Shown here: piece after piece, positions 13,589 to 26,128 of the stretch
How the letters are laid out: each line of letters begins with the position of its first letter
Position numbering within the stretch: the stretch's first letter is position 1
Source: Lateolabrax maculatus
Taxonomy: Eukaryota > Chordata > Actinopteri > Acropomatiformes > Lateolabracidae
Reading direction: 5' to 3'
Assembly (NCBI GenBank): GCA_031216445.1
Contig: CM062219.1
Span: forward strand, 1,542,501 to 1,606,500
Length of the DNA stretch: 64,000 nucleotides
Notes under the pieces: generated by a model
What the model was told of the DNA's origin: nothing
Database searches by the model: none
What the model saw: the letters and a program-made list of their open reading frames with translations, nothing else
Program-made: the position numbers and the translations under genes

Positions 13589-13617
13589 GACACACACACA
13601 CACACACACACACACAC
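13589..13617. repeat. (CA)n microsatellite beside a GC-rich patch
   Basis: A CA tract closes a short GC- and CpG-rich patch (about 13,400-13,560, with 'gaagcggccgcaccaac'). The patch was examined as a possible first exon or promoter. Its ATG opens only a short arginine/glycine-rich frame, so no gene is called. Confidence 0.8.
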
Positions 13618-16496
13618 CAGCTGGAGGCCTGTGGCTTGAAACCGTGATGTGAGACCATCACCGGTTTGAGCCTTATACCCAAAGCAGGGCAGATTTTTTT
13701 TGTGCGGGTGTGGAAGGAGACGCCCGCGGACAGATTCGTTAAGGCAGGGTTGGTGGGGGTGCAGGCAATTCAATACGTATCTGAGACCAGACTTTTATTT
13801 ATTGATCCACGAGGGTCACGAGAGACACAGAACGCAATCAAACACAAAAACAATACAGAAACATTTGTAATCGAAGCAGTTTCGATTCAGTTCCGCCGAT
13901 GAGGATTGTAGATTTTCACCTGTGTACAGGCAGGTGTGGAGCAGATGATGGTGAAATCTGACTGTCCTGATGAAGGTCACGTGATCAAAATGTAGCTTCT
14001 GGATACATTTACCATAAATGTTGACACGGTGCAGGACCTGTTTTGTTAATTTTGAACCATTACTTCTTTATTTATTAACGTTTTATTTCAAATCCTGAAG
14101 CAGAACATTCTGTATTCACCAACAACAGTAAATATGTGATACAGTGGAAAGCTTTAGAACTGGATATTTTCAATAAGTCTTTGCGACCCTACACAGAGAA
14201 AGGGCTTATGGGTAACCGAAGGTCACAGTGGTTAGCAGACGTTAGTGTTGTCGGTGCGTTGAGCGAGCTGATTGGTTGATTTGACATTGTTTTTTGGGAA
14301 GTTTTCCTCTATGTTTTCATTCAAAGTTTGAGCCGTAAATGATCCAGAAGACAATAATTAAGACGTTAATTAATATCGTTGCCCATCTGTCACTCTACTT
14401 CTGTTACACTCCTAACTGTCTAATAATAGTATAATATAATAGTTAAAGTGCTATAAATAATAATAAAATAATTATTGTACATAATAGTAACTTAATTCTG
14501 CAGTCCCTAATAATGCTGTGAAATTATTCCTACATATTTACGGTAACTCGCACATGTTGTCTTCCTGTATGAGCAGCGAGGATTGAGGGGCCACTGGCGT
14601 ATTTTTTGAGACAACTGTGTGTTTCGCAGACTGCTAATGCAATGTGAAGGTTGCAGGCAGTGTTGCACTTGGTACTCGTGATTTTTCTGTCAGTGTGGAG
14701 ATGTTGTGGAGGGCTTGAAGCAGGTGTGTGACTGAGGAGCACACACACACAGTCGTGTTTCCATTACTTTCGGGGACATTACATTGACTTACATTCATTG
14801 TGCTGAAAGCACAGCAGTGCAGAGAGTTATCCAGTAAAATCACTTTTTTAACAGCCGTTGTTTTTGTTTTGTTTTTCTAATTTCATGCAAAAATTTGGGT
14901 TGGATCTGTTATTGTGTATCAACGTCCCAGAATCTCTGACTCTGAATCAGTTTTCCACTACGTATCGCTTCATCTTTACCAGGACCAGCACCAGACTTTG
15001 GGGGGCCCAGAATTGGGTTTCGGGGGCCCACATCATTGTAGCGTGTTGCACTGACCCAACTTGTGTATTGTAAATATTAGTTAAAGCACACATAATAAAC
15101 AAGTAAGCATGTAAAGACTAAGGTGGGACCTATTAGCAGCAACACTATCTTTAAACAGATTACAGTAAATACAGTATTTGTCTGTTACCCCCTCACCCTT
15201 TGAGTGGTCCCTCTCAGGGCCTTTAGTTTGATCTGGTTACAGTTTGATGCATATTTTAGTTTAGTCTTCATGTGTAAGATGTCCGACTGTAGAGAGGTTA
15301 TGACAGGACCAAAGAGATATGATGCACAACTTGACTAAAATGTGTCTGTTTTAGTTGACGAAAACTACAGGAAAATAGTCTTATTTTAATCAAATGTATT
15401 TTTTTGTTTAGTTGATTGTTATTACAGTGACCTTTCATATACGAGGGTTTAAAGTACATTTGTGCTGTTTCTTATGATTTCTTATGAGGAACTTCTAAAT
15501 ATAACCATCTGTAGTGACAGTAAATTCCAAACTGGTTGAAACATCCTCTAAGCAGACACGTAAGGATGTAACACACGGCTGCTGCAATATGAAGAGAATT
15601 ATACCACTTCCTTAAACCGACCTCCAAATGTAATTTATTTAACTTACGTCACGGGCTGCTGGCTGCTGTGGAAGAACAGCTTGTGAAGATACTTATCCTA
15701 GTGTTACAGGAGCAGCGCAGCTTCTTTAAGGAGCGAGCGGCAGAAAGTGACGGGCAGAGCCGAGGGAAAGGTTAGCAGTGAAGCTGTCAATCTGGCAGTA
15801 AATGTAGAATGCAGCTCACACTGTAATACTTGCGTTTTGCACTTAAGTTGACTACTTTACGTCCTGCAGAAGATATTTGATGATTGGCTGTTAAAGTTTT
15901 AAGTCACCTGGTTTACCTGGTTGGTACTTTTGGTGTTTTCAAGAAACAAATTTGTTTCTACAGCCACTTATTTCCTGTTAACCACTTTTCCAATCAGCCA
16001 TATTTAATTAACTAACTTTAATTAACTCTCTCTGAAAATGCTGCCTGCACTCTACTGCCTCTTTAGTTGAAGGATGTTGTTATTTAATCCTTAAACTCAG
16101 TGAAAATTAGTCCATATTAATCAAGCCATTAATTTAACAGACATTGGGAATTATTATTTTTGCGCCTTGATGTGGCAAATTCACCCAAACCTGATAAGAT
16201 AATCAGTTTTAATGAGGCTGAGTGTGTTTCACATTTGTGCTAATAAGAGTGTACATGAACGTGTAAATGATATGGATGCTAATAAGTGTGTTTACATAAT
16301 ATGTGTGTGTGAGTGTGTGTGTGTGTGAGGGAGAGATTGGGTTGTGTATGAGCAGAGAGGAGATTGCTATTATCTACATCTGCTCCGAGGTCATCGTTGA
16401 TTGGTTGGTTCGATAGCTGCTCTGCTTTCAGCTGCAGGTCATTCCACTCGCTGACCCCGAGCGCCACTCATGCGCCAAATCTCAGATAACATCGAT

Positions 16497-16498
<2 letters not shown>

Positions 16499-16544
<46 letters not shown>
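16499..16544. repeat. (GT)n microsatellite
   Basis: This is a pure GT tract of about 46 bp. A shorter, imperfect GT tract lies at about 16,302-16,328. Confidence 0.9.
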
Positions 16545-16545
<1 letters not shown>

Positions 16546-18418
16546 GGGACTCATCAGTTCTCACACAGGAAATCATTAAATCAGTGCAGTGTGCTTACCC
16601 AGCGCCTGAATCTGAGGGGAAGACACATCTGAGGTCACAAACGCTGCAGTTTACCCGACTCTGGCTTCCAGTAGCTTCAGCCAATTAGCAGTGAGCCCTC
16701 GATAATTAACAGTCACGGTCAAGTTGTTCTGGTTTGTAAAGGAAGTGGCTCTTATATCTTATATCTTAAGTGGATAATTTGTCTTTATTACGACACAGAG
16801 CATACATCGATGATAATAACACTGTAATCACCAAGCTAATTGATGAGATCTGGGAAATCTGCTCAGATCAGAATATTTTTCACGTTATAACAAGATATTT
16901 TTCATGTTTTTATGACAGATTTTCTTGTTATTACTGAATATCAAATGATTCAGTTTTGACAAGAACATTTGCATATCAGTTTATCTTGTTATTTCACAAA
17001 AACAACAGATCTTAATAAAAAATAAACTTGTTATACCATGATATGTCGCTATGTTGTTATCAGAAATTCACATACTGTAAGATGTTAAAACAAGAAAAAG
17101 ATCCATCATTGCCTGTGGACACACAGCAGCCTATTAAGTGATCATATAACGTGATTGATAAACATATAACATGATGATGTGGACACGTGGCAGAGTCTTC
17201 TCTGCTTTATGGCTGTGGGTTTTGTGTGCTTATGCATATTGACTGTGTGTGGATTTGGTATCAGTGATTGTCAATGACCAGAGCTATGGCTTGGTACTAG
17301 TCAGTATGTAGTATTGTGTTAAAGTATCTGACAAGAATTGACATCTCCTACCCTCCCACCCCCCCGACAACTGGCAGGCAGCAGGAACAACATCTATAGA
17401 TTAACACACACTGAGTGTACTATCTGACTCTGGGACACGAAGCTCCCAGGCAGTAGCTTCGGTATTCTTTGACATACTGATAACAACAGCGACAGCGAGG
17501 GCATGCAGCTACGGTGAGCCCCAACGTGAAAGTCAGTTCAGTCGGTCGCCACTCAGACTGCTTAAAGCTAAACTTTGAGTTCGTAACACTATTTAAAGTT
17601 GTAATGCTTCCATTTTGATCACTAGCAGTTGGTTTGGTCACATGTAAAAGCCAAGAAGATGGGAGAGTGTGAGAATATGAGAGTGTTTGTCAAAGTTGGA
17701 CTCAAAGTACGAGGCTGTGACTATTTCCTGGAGTACATACAGTACCAGTGCAGGCCTGGAACTATCTGAGCTCTATAATCAGGGATTACTACTGACACTT
17801 TCAGTTTTACCTTCAAATAACTATTGACTTGCATCCTGATCATCAGACTGCTTGTGGATCTGACCCTGTTGGACTTGAACCAGTTCTTCATGTTTCGACA
17901 GCAAAAGAACAGGATCACGGCCAGGAAAACTGGTTCCAGAGCGGCACCAACTCTTTCAGCTGGTCCAGAACCAAGAACTGCTCATGTCTGGAGCTTTGGG
18001 TGGGATTACTGTAACCAACATTCAGTGTTAATAGCAATTAAAACTTGTTCGATAATTACTTTTCTCACTGATCATAATTGCCGTCCATAGCGATCGTGAC
18101 AAGCAGCACAAATGCATTGGACCAGTCGGTTGGACCAGAACCAGAAGTAGGTTTGCGTTGGTGGAAAGGCGGTGCCAGATCTCAGCAATTACTGTGGTGG
18201 GCACAATGTTATCATATCATAACTACAAAAAATAACACCCAAGATATAAACAACTAGATTTACCCTTTAATTTGGTTAATTTAACTAACATTGTACCTAC
18301 CAGATATGATGTGCTCGGAGCAAAACCCGTTTTTCCTGAAATGGTAGCCTGACCTATCTAGTTAATGTGGCCAAAAACCGTCTGATAGCCTGTGCAGAAT
18401 CCAGACAGCTGAGTCGTG

Positions 18419-18419
<1 letters not shown>

Positions 18420-18469
<50 letters not shown>
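18420..18469. repeat. (GT)n microsatellite
   Basis: This is a pure GT tract of about 50 bp, with no gene within several kilobases. Confidence 0.9.
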
Positions 18470-18470
<1 letters not shown>

Positions 18471-21114
18471 TTATCACAGTGCGTCTCCATGGGGAACGGA
18501 CATGGTAGACAGGGAATGTATTCCAGATACAGTTGCTGCCAGTCTCGGGCCTGATAAAGCACTTTAAACAGCCACCGACTGGTAGAATACAAATTAAACA
18601 GAATAACAAAGAAAACAAAAAGGTGACGCTTTCCCCCCGAATTTTTAGTGCAGGGGTTCAGGCTTAGAAAAAACACACAAATATACTCACACAAAACCTC
18701 AGAGGAGCCAATCTTCATTGTCAGACTCCTCCTCTCTGCGCCGTTGAAACCTTTTCTGACATTGCTTTACAACCTCAGACTTGATTGTGTTGGAGTGGCA
18801 ATGAAAGTCTGCAGCAACTGAGGACTATTGAATTCTGTCTCCGTCTCACTCTCTTTCACAACACTCACTCTGTTTCGAGCACAGACTCACCTACTCAGTC
18901 ACATAAACAGTCACACAGTCGCCCCTCGTTCCCCTGCAGTTGACAGTCAATTTGTGAGAAGCGGGTGCTATACACCCACCAGACACTAAATGTTGGTAAT
19001 GTCAGCAACGTGTGGTGTTTAAGGTTGCCTGGACTCCTCAGCGAGTCGTGTGTGTGTGTGTGTGTGCATGTATTAATGAAGAAAGAGAGCCAACATTGCA
19101 CCTACAAATGGAGGGAAGTCAGGGAAACGCAATGAAGAGTTTAATGACATTTCTGGCATCTAATATTCATGGCTTCAATCATCCACCTGATAACAAACCA
19201 CATCAACATTGATGAAACTGAATGCATCTCCTGTTCACTTCTGCCACAGTTCATTTCCTGCATAGTCAGGGAATTTCAACCAGCAACATAATAGTCCCAA
19301 ACTCCCACACTGGCACTAGTGGGTAATTGTTAATATGAAATAAATGAAAGAGGCATTTTATTATGATCACTCAGGTCACTTTTGGATGTGTTCAGAGACA
19401 CTGAAGGCTACATAAAGCTGGGCAGACGCAGGATGCACTGAGGTCCCCCTGCCTTCTGCTAGATCTGTTTTCTTTTCATATTAAGTTTGAGGGGGGGTTG
19501 TGACACCCAATTAATTGTCTGAATAATCAACAATCTGGCTGTGGGACGTCCGAGATTTGGGTTGGCTGTGTTGCCGTTCTGCGATCTGATTTTTCCAACG
19601 TGGCTGCTATCAAAAGATCTGTTATGAACTCTTGTGAGCCTGTTTTTAATATGTTTGCAGAAGTGTTTTACATGTTGTGGCTGCAGGATTGCACACAAAA
19701 GGTCAGAGCCCAAAGCCATCAGGTCCCAAGTGAAAAGTCAGCATCCTCACCAGTTGATGATCCATGTAGAAGACATGTAGTGACATATAATAGGCCTTCA
19801 CCTTCTGAATGTGGTCTCCCGCTTCCCAGGAAGTGCACACGACTCCTACATTTTACAAAACACCGCAGTGGGTCTTCGCCTTGAACAAAGAGCTGCTGGA
19901 GACGCATCGCTCATTGGTACGCATCATTCCTATAATGACTTGTTTTACTAGGAGATCGAGGATTTGCACTGGCCCCCTGGTCCGGTTAATGGCACAACTC
20001 AACAACTCTCAGACTCACCAGGAGGTGTCCTTTAATCAGCAGCACGCACATACTTACTCCACCATTGAGCTGTTGGCATCTTAATTGGACGCTGGATGTG
20101 TTTGGACACAGCAGGTGGCAAACTGCTTTACAAACCGGAGAAATTATGTTTAATTCTTGCAAAAACATTAAAGAGCCAATAGACTACCTCAGCCAACATC
20201 AGTAATCTTTGGGCATCTTTTCATCATTTGAGGTTTGTAGGGTAATCATGGTCAGCTGTGTCTTTGCTTTCTTCAGGATAAAAATTAAGAAGGCCATCCT
20301 GGTCCTGAAGGAGGCAATGTACCAAAACATTGCCTCAGAGTTATGAGTGTGCAGCTTTGCCCTCCTTTCTGTAGTGTCTGTTTAATAACCACTAGGCTCT
20401 AAAGAGAGCCGAACACCTCCATCCTCAGTAATGCCCGTCTGGCTGTAAGACTTGTTTTTGTTGTGGGTATCACCTCAGATGGGGCTGCTTGGAGACTCTC
20501 CGAATCAATAAAACTGTCTAGGGACTGTACTGATGTCCTGCAATAGGCACAACTGTCTTGATTATCCAAAGCTACAGTACATGCTCCCATTTGCTGTGAA
20601 ACCCTTGTTTAGGCCCAGGAAGTGGTCCCTTTCATCCTTTCTATGTGATCGGCAGGGCACCCTGGCATCGCTGCACTCCAGGGATTCCCCTCGCAACTTA
20701 TTCTGCAGGCCTTTGAAAACAGCAGACATCAATGCTTTCCCAGACAAAAAGGAGTATCTTCAGAGTACCTACCGCCTCGTAATCGTACAGTGACCTTTCA
20801 CGTCTGCACCTGCCGATCTGGGCCATTTGTACAAACAGCCAAAATTACAATCAGTCTGTCAAGGGCGAGAAATGGACGCTGACTCATTGTCGTTCAACAG
20901 TGCCATTAATACCATCAAGTGCCAACGGCAATGACTTTGATGAGCTGGAAGATACAAGCCAAAACTCTCAGTTCACCTTAGAGATGAGATGAGATTATGA
21001 CAGCATTTATTTATGAGACACCTTCATGAGGCCCTCTACACAATGTTGGTGTAAACAGAATACAATTTTAAAGCAGAGGAGCCTAATGGATAAAGATAGT
21101 GTTATTCTACATTT

Positions 21115-21160
21115 AACTAATTGTCAACAAATCCCATGAAAAGACCCAAACCAACAATGT
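21115..21160. repeat. Fragment of the 10.2/35.6-kb dispersed repeat
   Basis: The words 'gtcaacaaatcccatgaaa' and 'agacccaaaccaac' correspond to 'gtcgacaaatcccattaaaagaccaaac' at about 35,578. It is a short remnant. Confidence 0.4.
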
Positions 21161-22739
21161 GCTAATTCATCCCTTAATATTTATTGACTTCTCTACCTTA
21201 AAAAGTAATGACTTGGCCTCTTTAGGTATGAAAAGCTGTCTGCGATACTCTCAAACTGTGTTGTGTGTAGTTATCTTTGACCAGTTCAGCTTTCTTCCAG
21301 CACTTCGGACCTTTGTCATTCCAGCCGTGGCGACAATCCCACTTTATTAGGGTTAAAGTGTTTAAGCTGCTCAGTGGTTGTTTTCTCTTCCCAGTTGTGT
21401 CATTTGACCTTTTCTGCTCAACGTTCAGATCTGTGGTGCACTTTTATCCTGCAGCATTATCATTCCTCCTTACTCCTCGCCTTGTGTTGCTTTTCTTTTT
21501 TTATTTCTTGTAGTTGCTTTTCTGCGAGCTGTATTAATGCTGCAGTCCCAGCAGTTTGGTGGAAAACAAGCAGTGGCTGATTTCTCTGATTATTTCCTCT
21601 CGTCTGATTGAAGGTGCTGATCACTGAAATCAGCTGCTCTGGTTTCTTCGAGTGGAATAAAAACCTGCAAACTCATAGCTCTTGGTCGTGCTTTCAATGA
21701 GATCCAAAGGCTTAAAGTAAGATTTCATATCTTAAACCACACAGAACCTGATCGTTGACGCTTTCTCCTAATATACATCTAATTTCTAAGGTTGTTTATT
21801 TCATTGTTTCATTCTCTTCATTAGTTTTTTATTAAATCTTAACTGTGTGACAAGTCGCTTGCCTGACAAGCTCTTCAGAAAGCTGAATGCCCCGTCAAAC
21901 TAAAGCTGTCACAATAGTGAATGTCACAGCAAATTTCCATTAAACAAACCTCAAAAGTCTGTCAGTCCTCATCAACATGTCTTTTGTCTTCCCCCCAGAA
22001 ATAAACACTGAACATTCATCTTGAAAACTGCAAAGGGGGAAATTGGTTATGAACACAATCTGTGTTTTAATGGACTTCACAACATCTGGGCTTTAATTAT
22101 TCATCTGATGAGTGAACCAAACTACTCAGGTAGCAGCACAGCTATGGAAGCTGTCAGCAGGTTTTTTGCCGATACATGACAGGAAATTAATTATACAATA
22201 CAATATGTTCAGCAGGCTCTGCTTTTTAAACTCAATCAGACAGACTATGGACTATGGCTGTGTACTTGTACGGTGAGATATTTGGGTTCAGTGGATCAAA
22301 CCAGAGGCCACACTTCAACAATGGAGCTCATCATAATTCTGCTTATCAACGATTCTACGCCCATCTATTTGCATTCATGTGTCTCACTCACAACACATCA
22401 TTGTTTAGATGATTCAAATAGAAAGATGATGACCCTCTTGCTATAAATAAGGTAATTGGGATGAATGCAACAACAAAACAAAAGCACAGTGAATGCTAAT
22501 GTGCACACACACACCGGAGACCAATTAGGACAAAGGATTGTCAGCCACCGATGGCTCGAACACTTTCCAGCAAATTCTGTCAACACCACAAAGATAACAA
22601 AACCACACACGTGCTGCTCGGCCAACTAACTGTCTTATTTAGTTGGAAAAGGTCGTTTCACCCAAAGTAGTAAAGAGTTGCTTGTTCTGGAAGTGTTTTC
22701 CCCATTTTCAATTGTTGAAGGAGAGCGGTAGCGAATTCA

Positions 22740-23330
22740 AAATGCTTTGTCATTGCAGCTGAATTCATCCAAAAGTGACCCAGGAATTAAAAGTGAACTC
22801 CAGTTTTTAGATAACACCGTCATCTTTAACGTAACATAACACATTTTTAAGTTCTGTGATTGGATGTCTGTTGGGGAAATGCAGCATGGGATGGGAGTCG
22901 TAGTTACCTTTTCCTCCTGAGTTTTTATATCCACCTGCTTTTTCCTTTTGACTTATGATCAAAGAACCGGGTGTTTTCTCACACAGTTGTTCATCTTTTG
23001 GACTGATGCTTTAAACTAAGAGAGAGTTGAACCAGCCACAGAAGAGCTCCAGTTGTGAGTCACATAACATTGTCTATGGAGAAAATGAATTGGATTTTTA
23101 CTTCCGGAACCAGGGCTCAAAATATGCCCTCCCACACAACTCTTTTTTAGCCATGCGGATAGAGGGCTCAGAGAAATCTGCCTCCACCCCAATACATTGA
23201 AAGTGAATAGAATTTTTTTTGTGTGACTCTTACAGCATTGAAATATTATATAAAAAAACATCTAAAGCAATGTGTAGTGAAAGCAATGATAGTTATCTGT
23301 GGGTTTGACACTGAGGGATCCATGTCACGT
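22740..23330. repeat. Possible interspersed repeat (low confidence)
   Basis: The sequence has features I associate with a fish repeat, including 'cattgtctatggagaaaatg' near 23,070, 'acattgaaagtgaatagaat' and 'caatgtgtagtgaaagcaat'. No second copy was found in this window, so the call rests on memory only. Confidence 0.3.
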
Positions 23331-24828
23331 TACACTTATTGATTTGACCCATTGTTGATATAGAAAATATGGATTCGTGCAGCTTTAAAAGAGGTCTCTC
23401 TATTCTATTTGTGATCGATCCGTTTGTTGCCGGAGGCTGTAATTCTCTTGATTGATAAATGATGTTGGTCACGACTAAACTGACAAGCTTCGGCAATTTT
23501 CGAGCATGAATCAGAACAAATTACTGACAGGTACAATGAAGCCCTGTCCTCCTGCTGAGCAATTGAGGTTATGTTTGGAGGAAGCATCACAGAGATATGA
23601 CTCACCTGCCAACTTTGTCACAGCCAAATGAGGATTGAAAACTCTGTTCACCTGCCATTCTGACTTATGAGCAATTTCCTGCTCACCTTTGGTTTTGACT
23701 GTAGGTTAATAAGCCTTTTGTTCTATATATTAGTCCACTAGCTGTATAGGTGGATTTGAATGCTATAATGGCTGGTAAAAATAGAATAGTAATTTGATTT
23801 AATCAGGTAGTCTCATTTAGGTCAAGACCTTAGAACAAAATAATATACAGTATATAGAGACATATATACAACCACAAAAACAGTAAAAGAACATTGTAAA
23901 AAACATCAGATAATAAAGGTGGCTGGATCCAGTTCTACCACAGTTAATATGTACACATATGGAATATCTAAGGTTAAATAGAAGTACTGGATCATATACT
24001 GTATTTACACGATTTAAATGAGAAAGGAGGTCTGAGGTGGTTTGGAAGCTTTAACAGCAGAGCCCGACTGAGAAATCACAGTCCTAGCTGCAAAAAGTGC
24101 TTGGAACTGCAAAATAAGTAAGAGAGTGGGGAAAAAACACAGAGACAGAAAGGAAAAAATAATGGTGTTGCCGTCTTGTATGTTATGTTTTGCCATCAAA
24201 AAGTGACAAAAGCATCAGTTAGATTCTCCATAATTCAATAATTCAGTTTATTTTACAGAAACCATGAGCATCAAAGTATAATTCATTCAGATTTACTGGC
24301 GGTTAACAAGAGAGGTTGAGTATGTGTCCAATTCCTCGATTATTTATATTGTTTTAGTCCGTAATGGTCCAAGATCAATGAAAACGTTTTTTCATTAAAA
24401 TTAATTCAAGTTGTGATTATTGTCAAGCGAAGTCCATCGCTCACTGTCTGCTACCTTCATTCGTCAAACGAAGGCTGCACTTTATCAGACATAAACAATA
24501 TTTTCTCTTCTTCCTGCACCGTGTTGTTGGGTTTGCTTGTTTTTGTTACAAAATAAAAATGTAGCCATATAGGCAGCAAATAAAAGCCTGGGCTATTAAT
24601 TGAGGTTTTTACAGTAAATACTTTAAAACTAATACTTTATATTTATATATATACTTTACTTTATATACTCTCTGGTGCAAGTTTATCATTAATCTTCATG
24701 TTTCAAATGTGTGTTTACATTGAGTCTTAACATCCCCATAATTAGTGTGATTTTTCAGTCAAATTAAATTTAAACGACTTCAGATATCAAAAGCAGAGTT
24801 ATTAAGCACATGAAGAGCAAATGTTTTT

Positions 24829-24860
<32 letters not shown>
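24829..24860. repeat. (GT)n microsatellite
   Basis: This is a pure GT tract of about 30 bp, about 0.8 kb upstream of the first visible coding exon. Confidence 0.9.
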
Positions 24861-24861
<1 letters not shown>

Positions 24862-25243
24862 AACATCTGCTGCTGAGTAGATGGCTAAATAATTGCAAGC
24901 TGTGAAGATTAAAATGAGTTTCTTGATGATGGCGGCTTGACACATTGGGCCTAATGCAGGTATATATCCAGACATGTAAAAAAAAAAAAGGCTGTTTATT
25001 TTCTGTCTGGAGATGAAAAACAGCAGAACAAGAAGAGAGTGCGTGTTGTTGACAACTCAACAGAGAGGATATTTTCCTCCTGACTTATTTCCTTCTTGAT
25101 AAAAATGACAGCAGCAGAGCTCCTTTGGCCTGCCTGTTTTTTTAAATGACATTCGAATGTAGATTAAAGTGAGGCTGCACCATGAGCACTTTAGGCTGCT
25201 GGTTGTTGTGGGGGTGAACCGTAAAGCATGCAGGCGAGAAGAC

Positions 25244-25298
25244 GGGGTGTGTGTGTGTGTGTGTGTGTCTGTGTGTGTGTGTGTGGGTATGTGTGTGT
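25244..25298. repeat. (GT)n microsatellite, interrupted
   Basis: GT repeats are broken by one TCTG and one GG. It lies about 375 bp upstream of the first visible coding exon. Confidence 0.9.
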
Positions 25299-25471
25299 AA
25301 ATGCTGGTCTGTGCTGTTTTTTGAACTAAGCTGCTGGAGATGGCATTTTAGCATGCACGGCAGAGCGGTTTGCCTGTCTATGCATTTCTTCTTTTTTTTT
25401 TAAGTTTCTCCCCCCTCCTCTTCGCTCGGCTCCTGTCATGCTTAGCTGCCCCGTCTCTCCACTACACCGTC

Positions 25472-25475
<4 letters not shown>

Positions 25476-25518
<43 letters not shown>
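25476..25518. repeat. (GT)n microsatellite just upstream of the first visible exon
   Basis: A pure GT tract of about 43 bp ends some 155 bp before the acceptor at 25,671-25,672. It makes the reading frame look open upstream of the exon (Cys/Val repeats), which is an artefact. Confidence 0.9.
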
Positions 25519-25521
<3 letters not shown>

Positions 25522-25672
25522 CTCAGTATGTTGTTTGTGTGTGAAAAGCTCGACTGGCTGTGTTTGCTCGATAACCCCACTCCTGATAAGACCAGCAGGA
25601 CAGTGTCAGAACCACCCAAAGTTGTGCTCCTGGGGCTTTTTTTTTCATTCCTTGTTTTCCTTATTTTTTCAG

Positions 25673-26128
25673 ATAAAGAAGTCCCCACAGCCGCCCCCTC
25701 TAGCCAGCCTCCAGTGGTGACACCAGGGAGCACAAAGGGAAGCAGCCCTAAAGGCAAAAGCTCCAGCTCATTGGCTGGAGGTTTGCTACAGTCAGTGCTG
25801 ACTCAAAAAGGACGGCTTGTCTCCAAGAAAGGGGAGATCCTCCCCTCTGCTCTGCCCCAGAACCTGCTCCCTCTTCTGGGCCGAGGACTCAGCGTCAGCT
25901 CCCTCCCTGGAAGTCATTCCCTGGAGCATGACAGCGGGGGATTACTGAGGAGAGTAAAACCCCCAGCATCAGCTGCAGTGTCAGGCCGAGGCAGCGATCC
26001 AACTGAGCCTCTTCCCACAGACACACACTCCCAGCTGCCTCACACTCAGACACACACCCCTGAGCCGGCGGCTGACGTCACCACGGTGATGCTGGACGTG
26101 GACACAGAGACGGGGACGCCTTCATCAG
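25673..26128 (+). CDS. sez6l exon A: Ser/Thr/Pro-rich N-terminal region
   Basis: A 456-nt exon, phase 1 at both ends, preceded by a T-rich acceptor (tattttttcag) and followed by CAG|GTATCA. It encodes about 152 residues rich in Ser, Thr and Pro with no folded domain, beginning (D)KEVPTAAPSSQPP. It contains a run of Thr/His/Pro (DTHSQLPHTQTHTPEP) and an acidic end. This corresponds to the mucin-like second exon of SEZ6-family genes. The reading frame is open upstream only through the pyrimidine tract and the GT microsatellite. The following 1.1-kb intron is mostly an hAT-type MITE. Confidence 0.85.

Larger units (their letters stand above)
1..25672. other. Gene-free stretch: 5' flank and/or first intron of the sez6l-like gene
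   Basis: No exon in this stretch could be supported on either strand. Open frames are short, AT-rich or run through microsatellites, and none shows a recognisable protein domain with splice sites apart from the transposon fragment listed separately. The first visible exon of the sez6l-like gene at 25,673 begins in phase 1, so a signal-peptide exon must lie upstream, either unrecognised here or left of the window. Small GC-rich patches at about 7,660-7,790 and 13,400-13,560 were inspected; neither has an ATG followed by a hydrophobic leader and a donor site. The contents I can name (microsatellites, repeats, hairpin) are entered individually. Confidence 0.6.

Noticed and set aside
13400..13640. 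GC-rich patch considered as the sez6l first exon or a CpG-island promoter
   Set aside because: The ATG opens a short Arg/Gly-rich frame that stops quickly. There is no hydrophobic leader and no phase-1 donor, and the patch is only about 150 bp.
25438..25672. Upstream extension of exon A with a hydrophobic stretch resembling a signal peptide
   Set aside because: The hydrophobic residues come from the T-rich splice pyrimidine tract, and the part before it from a GT microsatellite. A good acceptor lies at 25,671-25,672.
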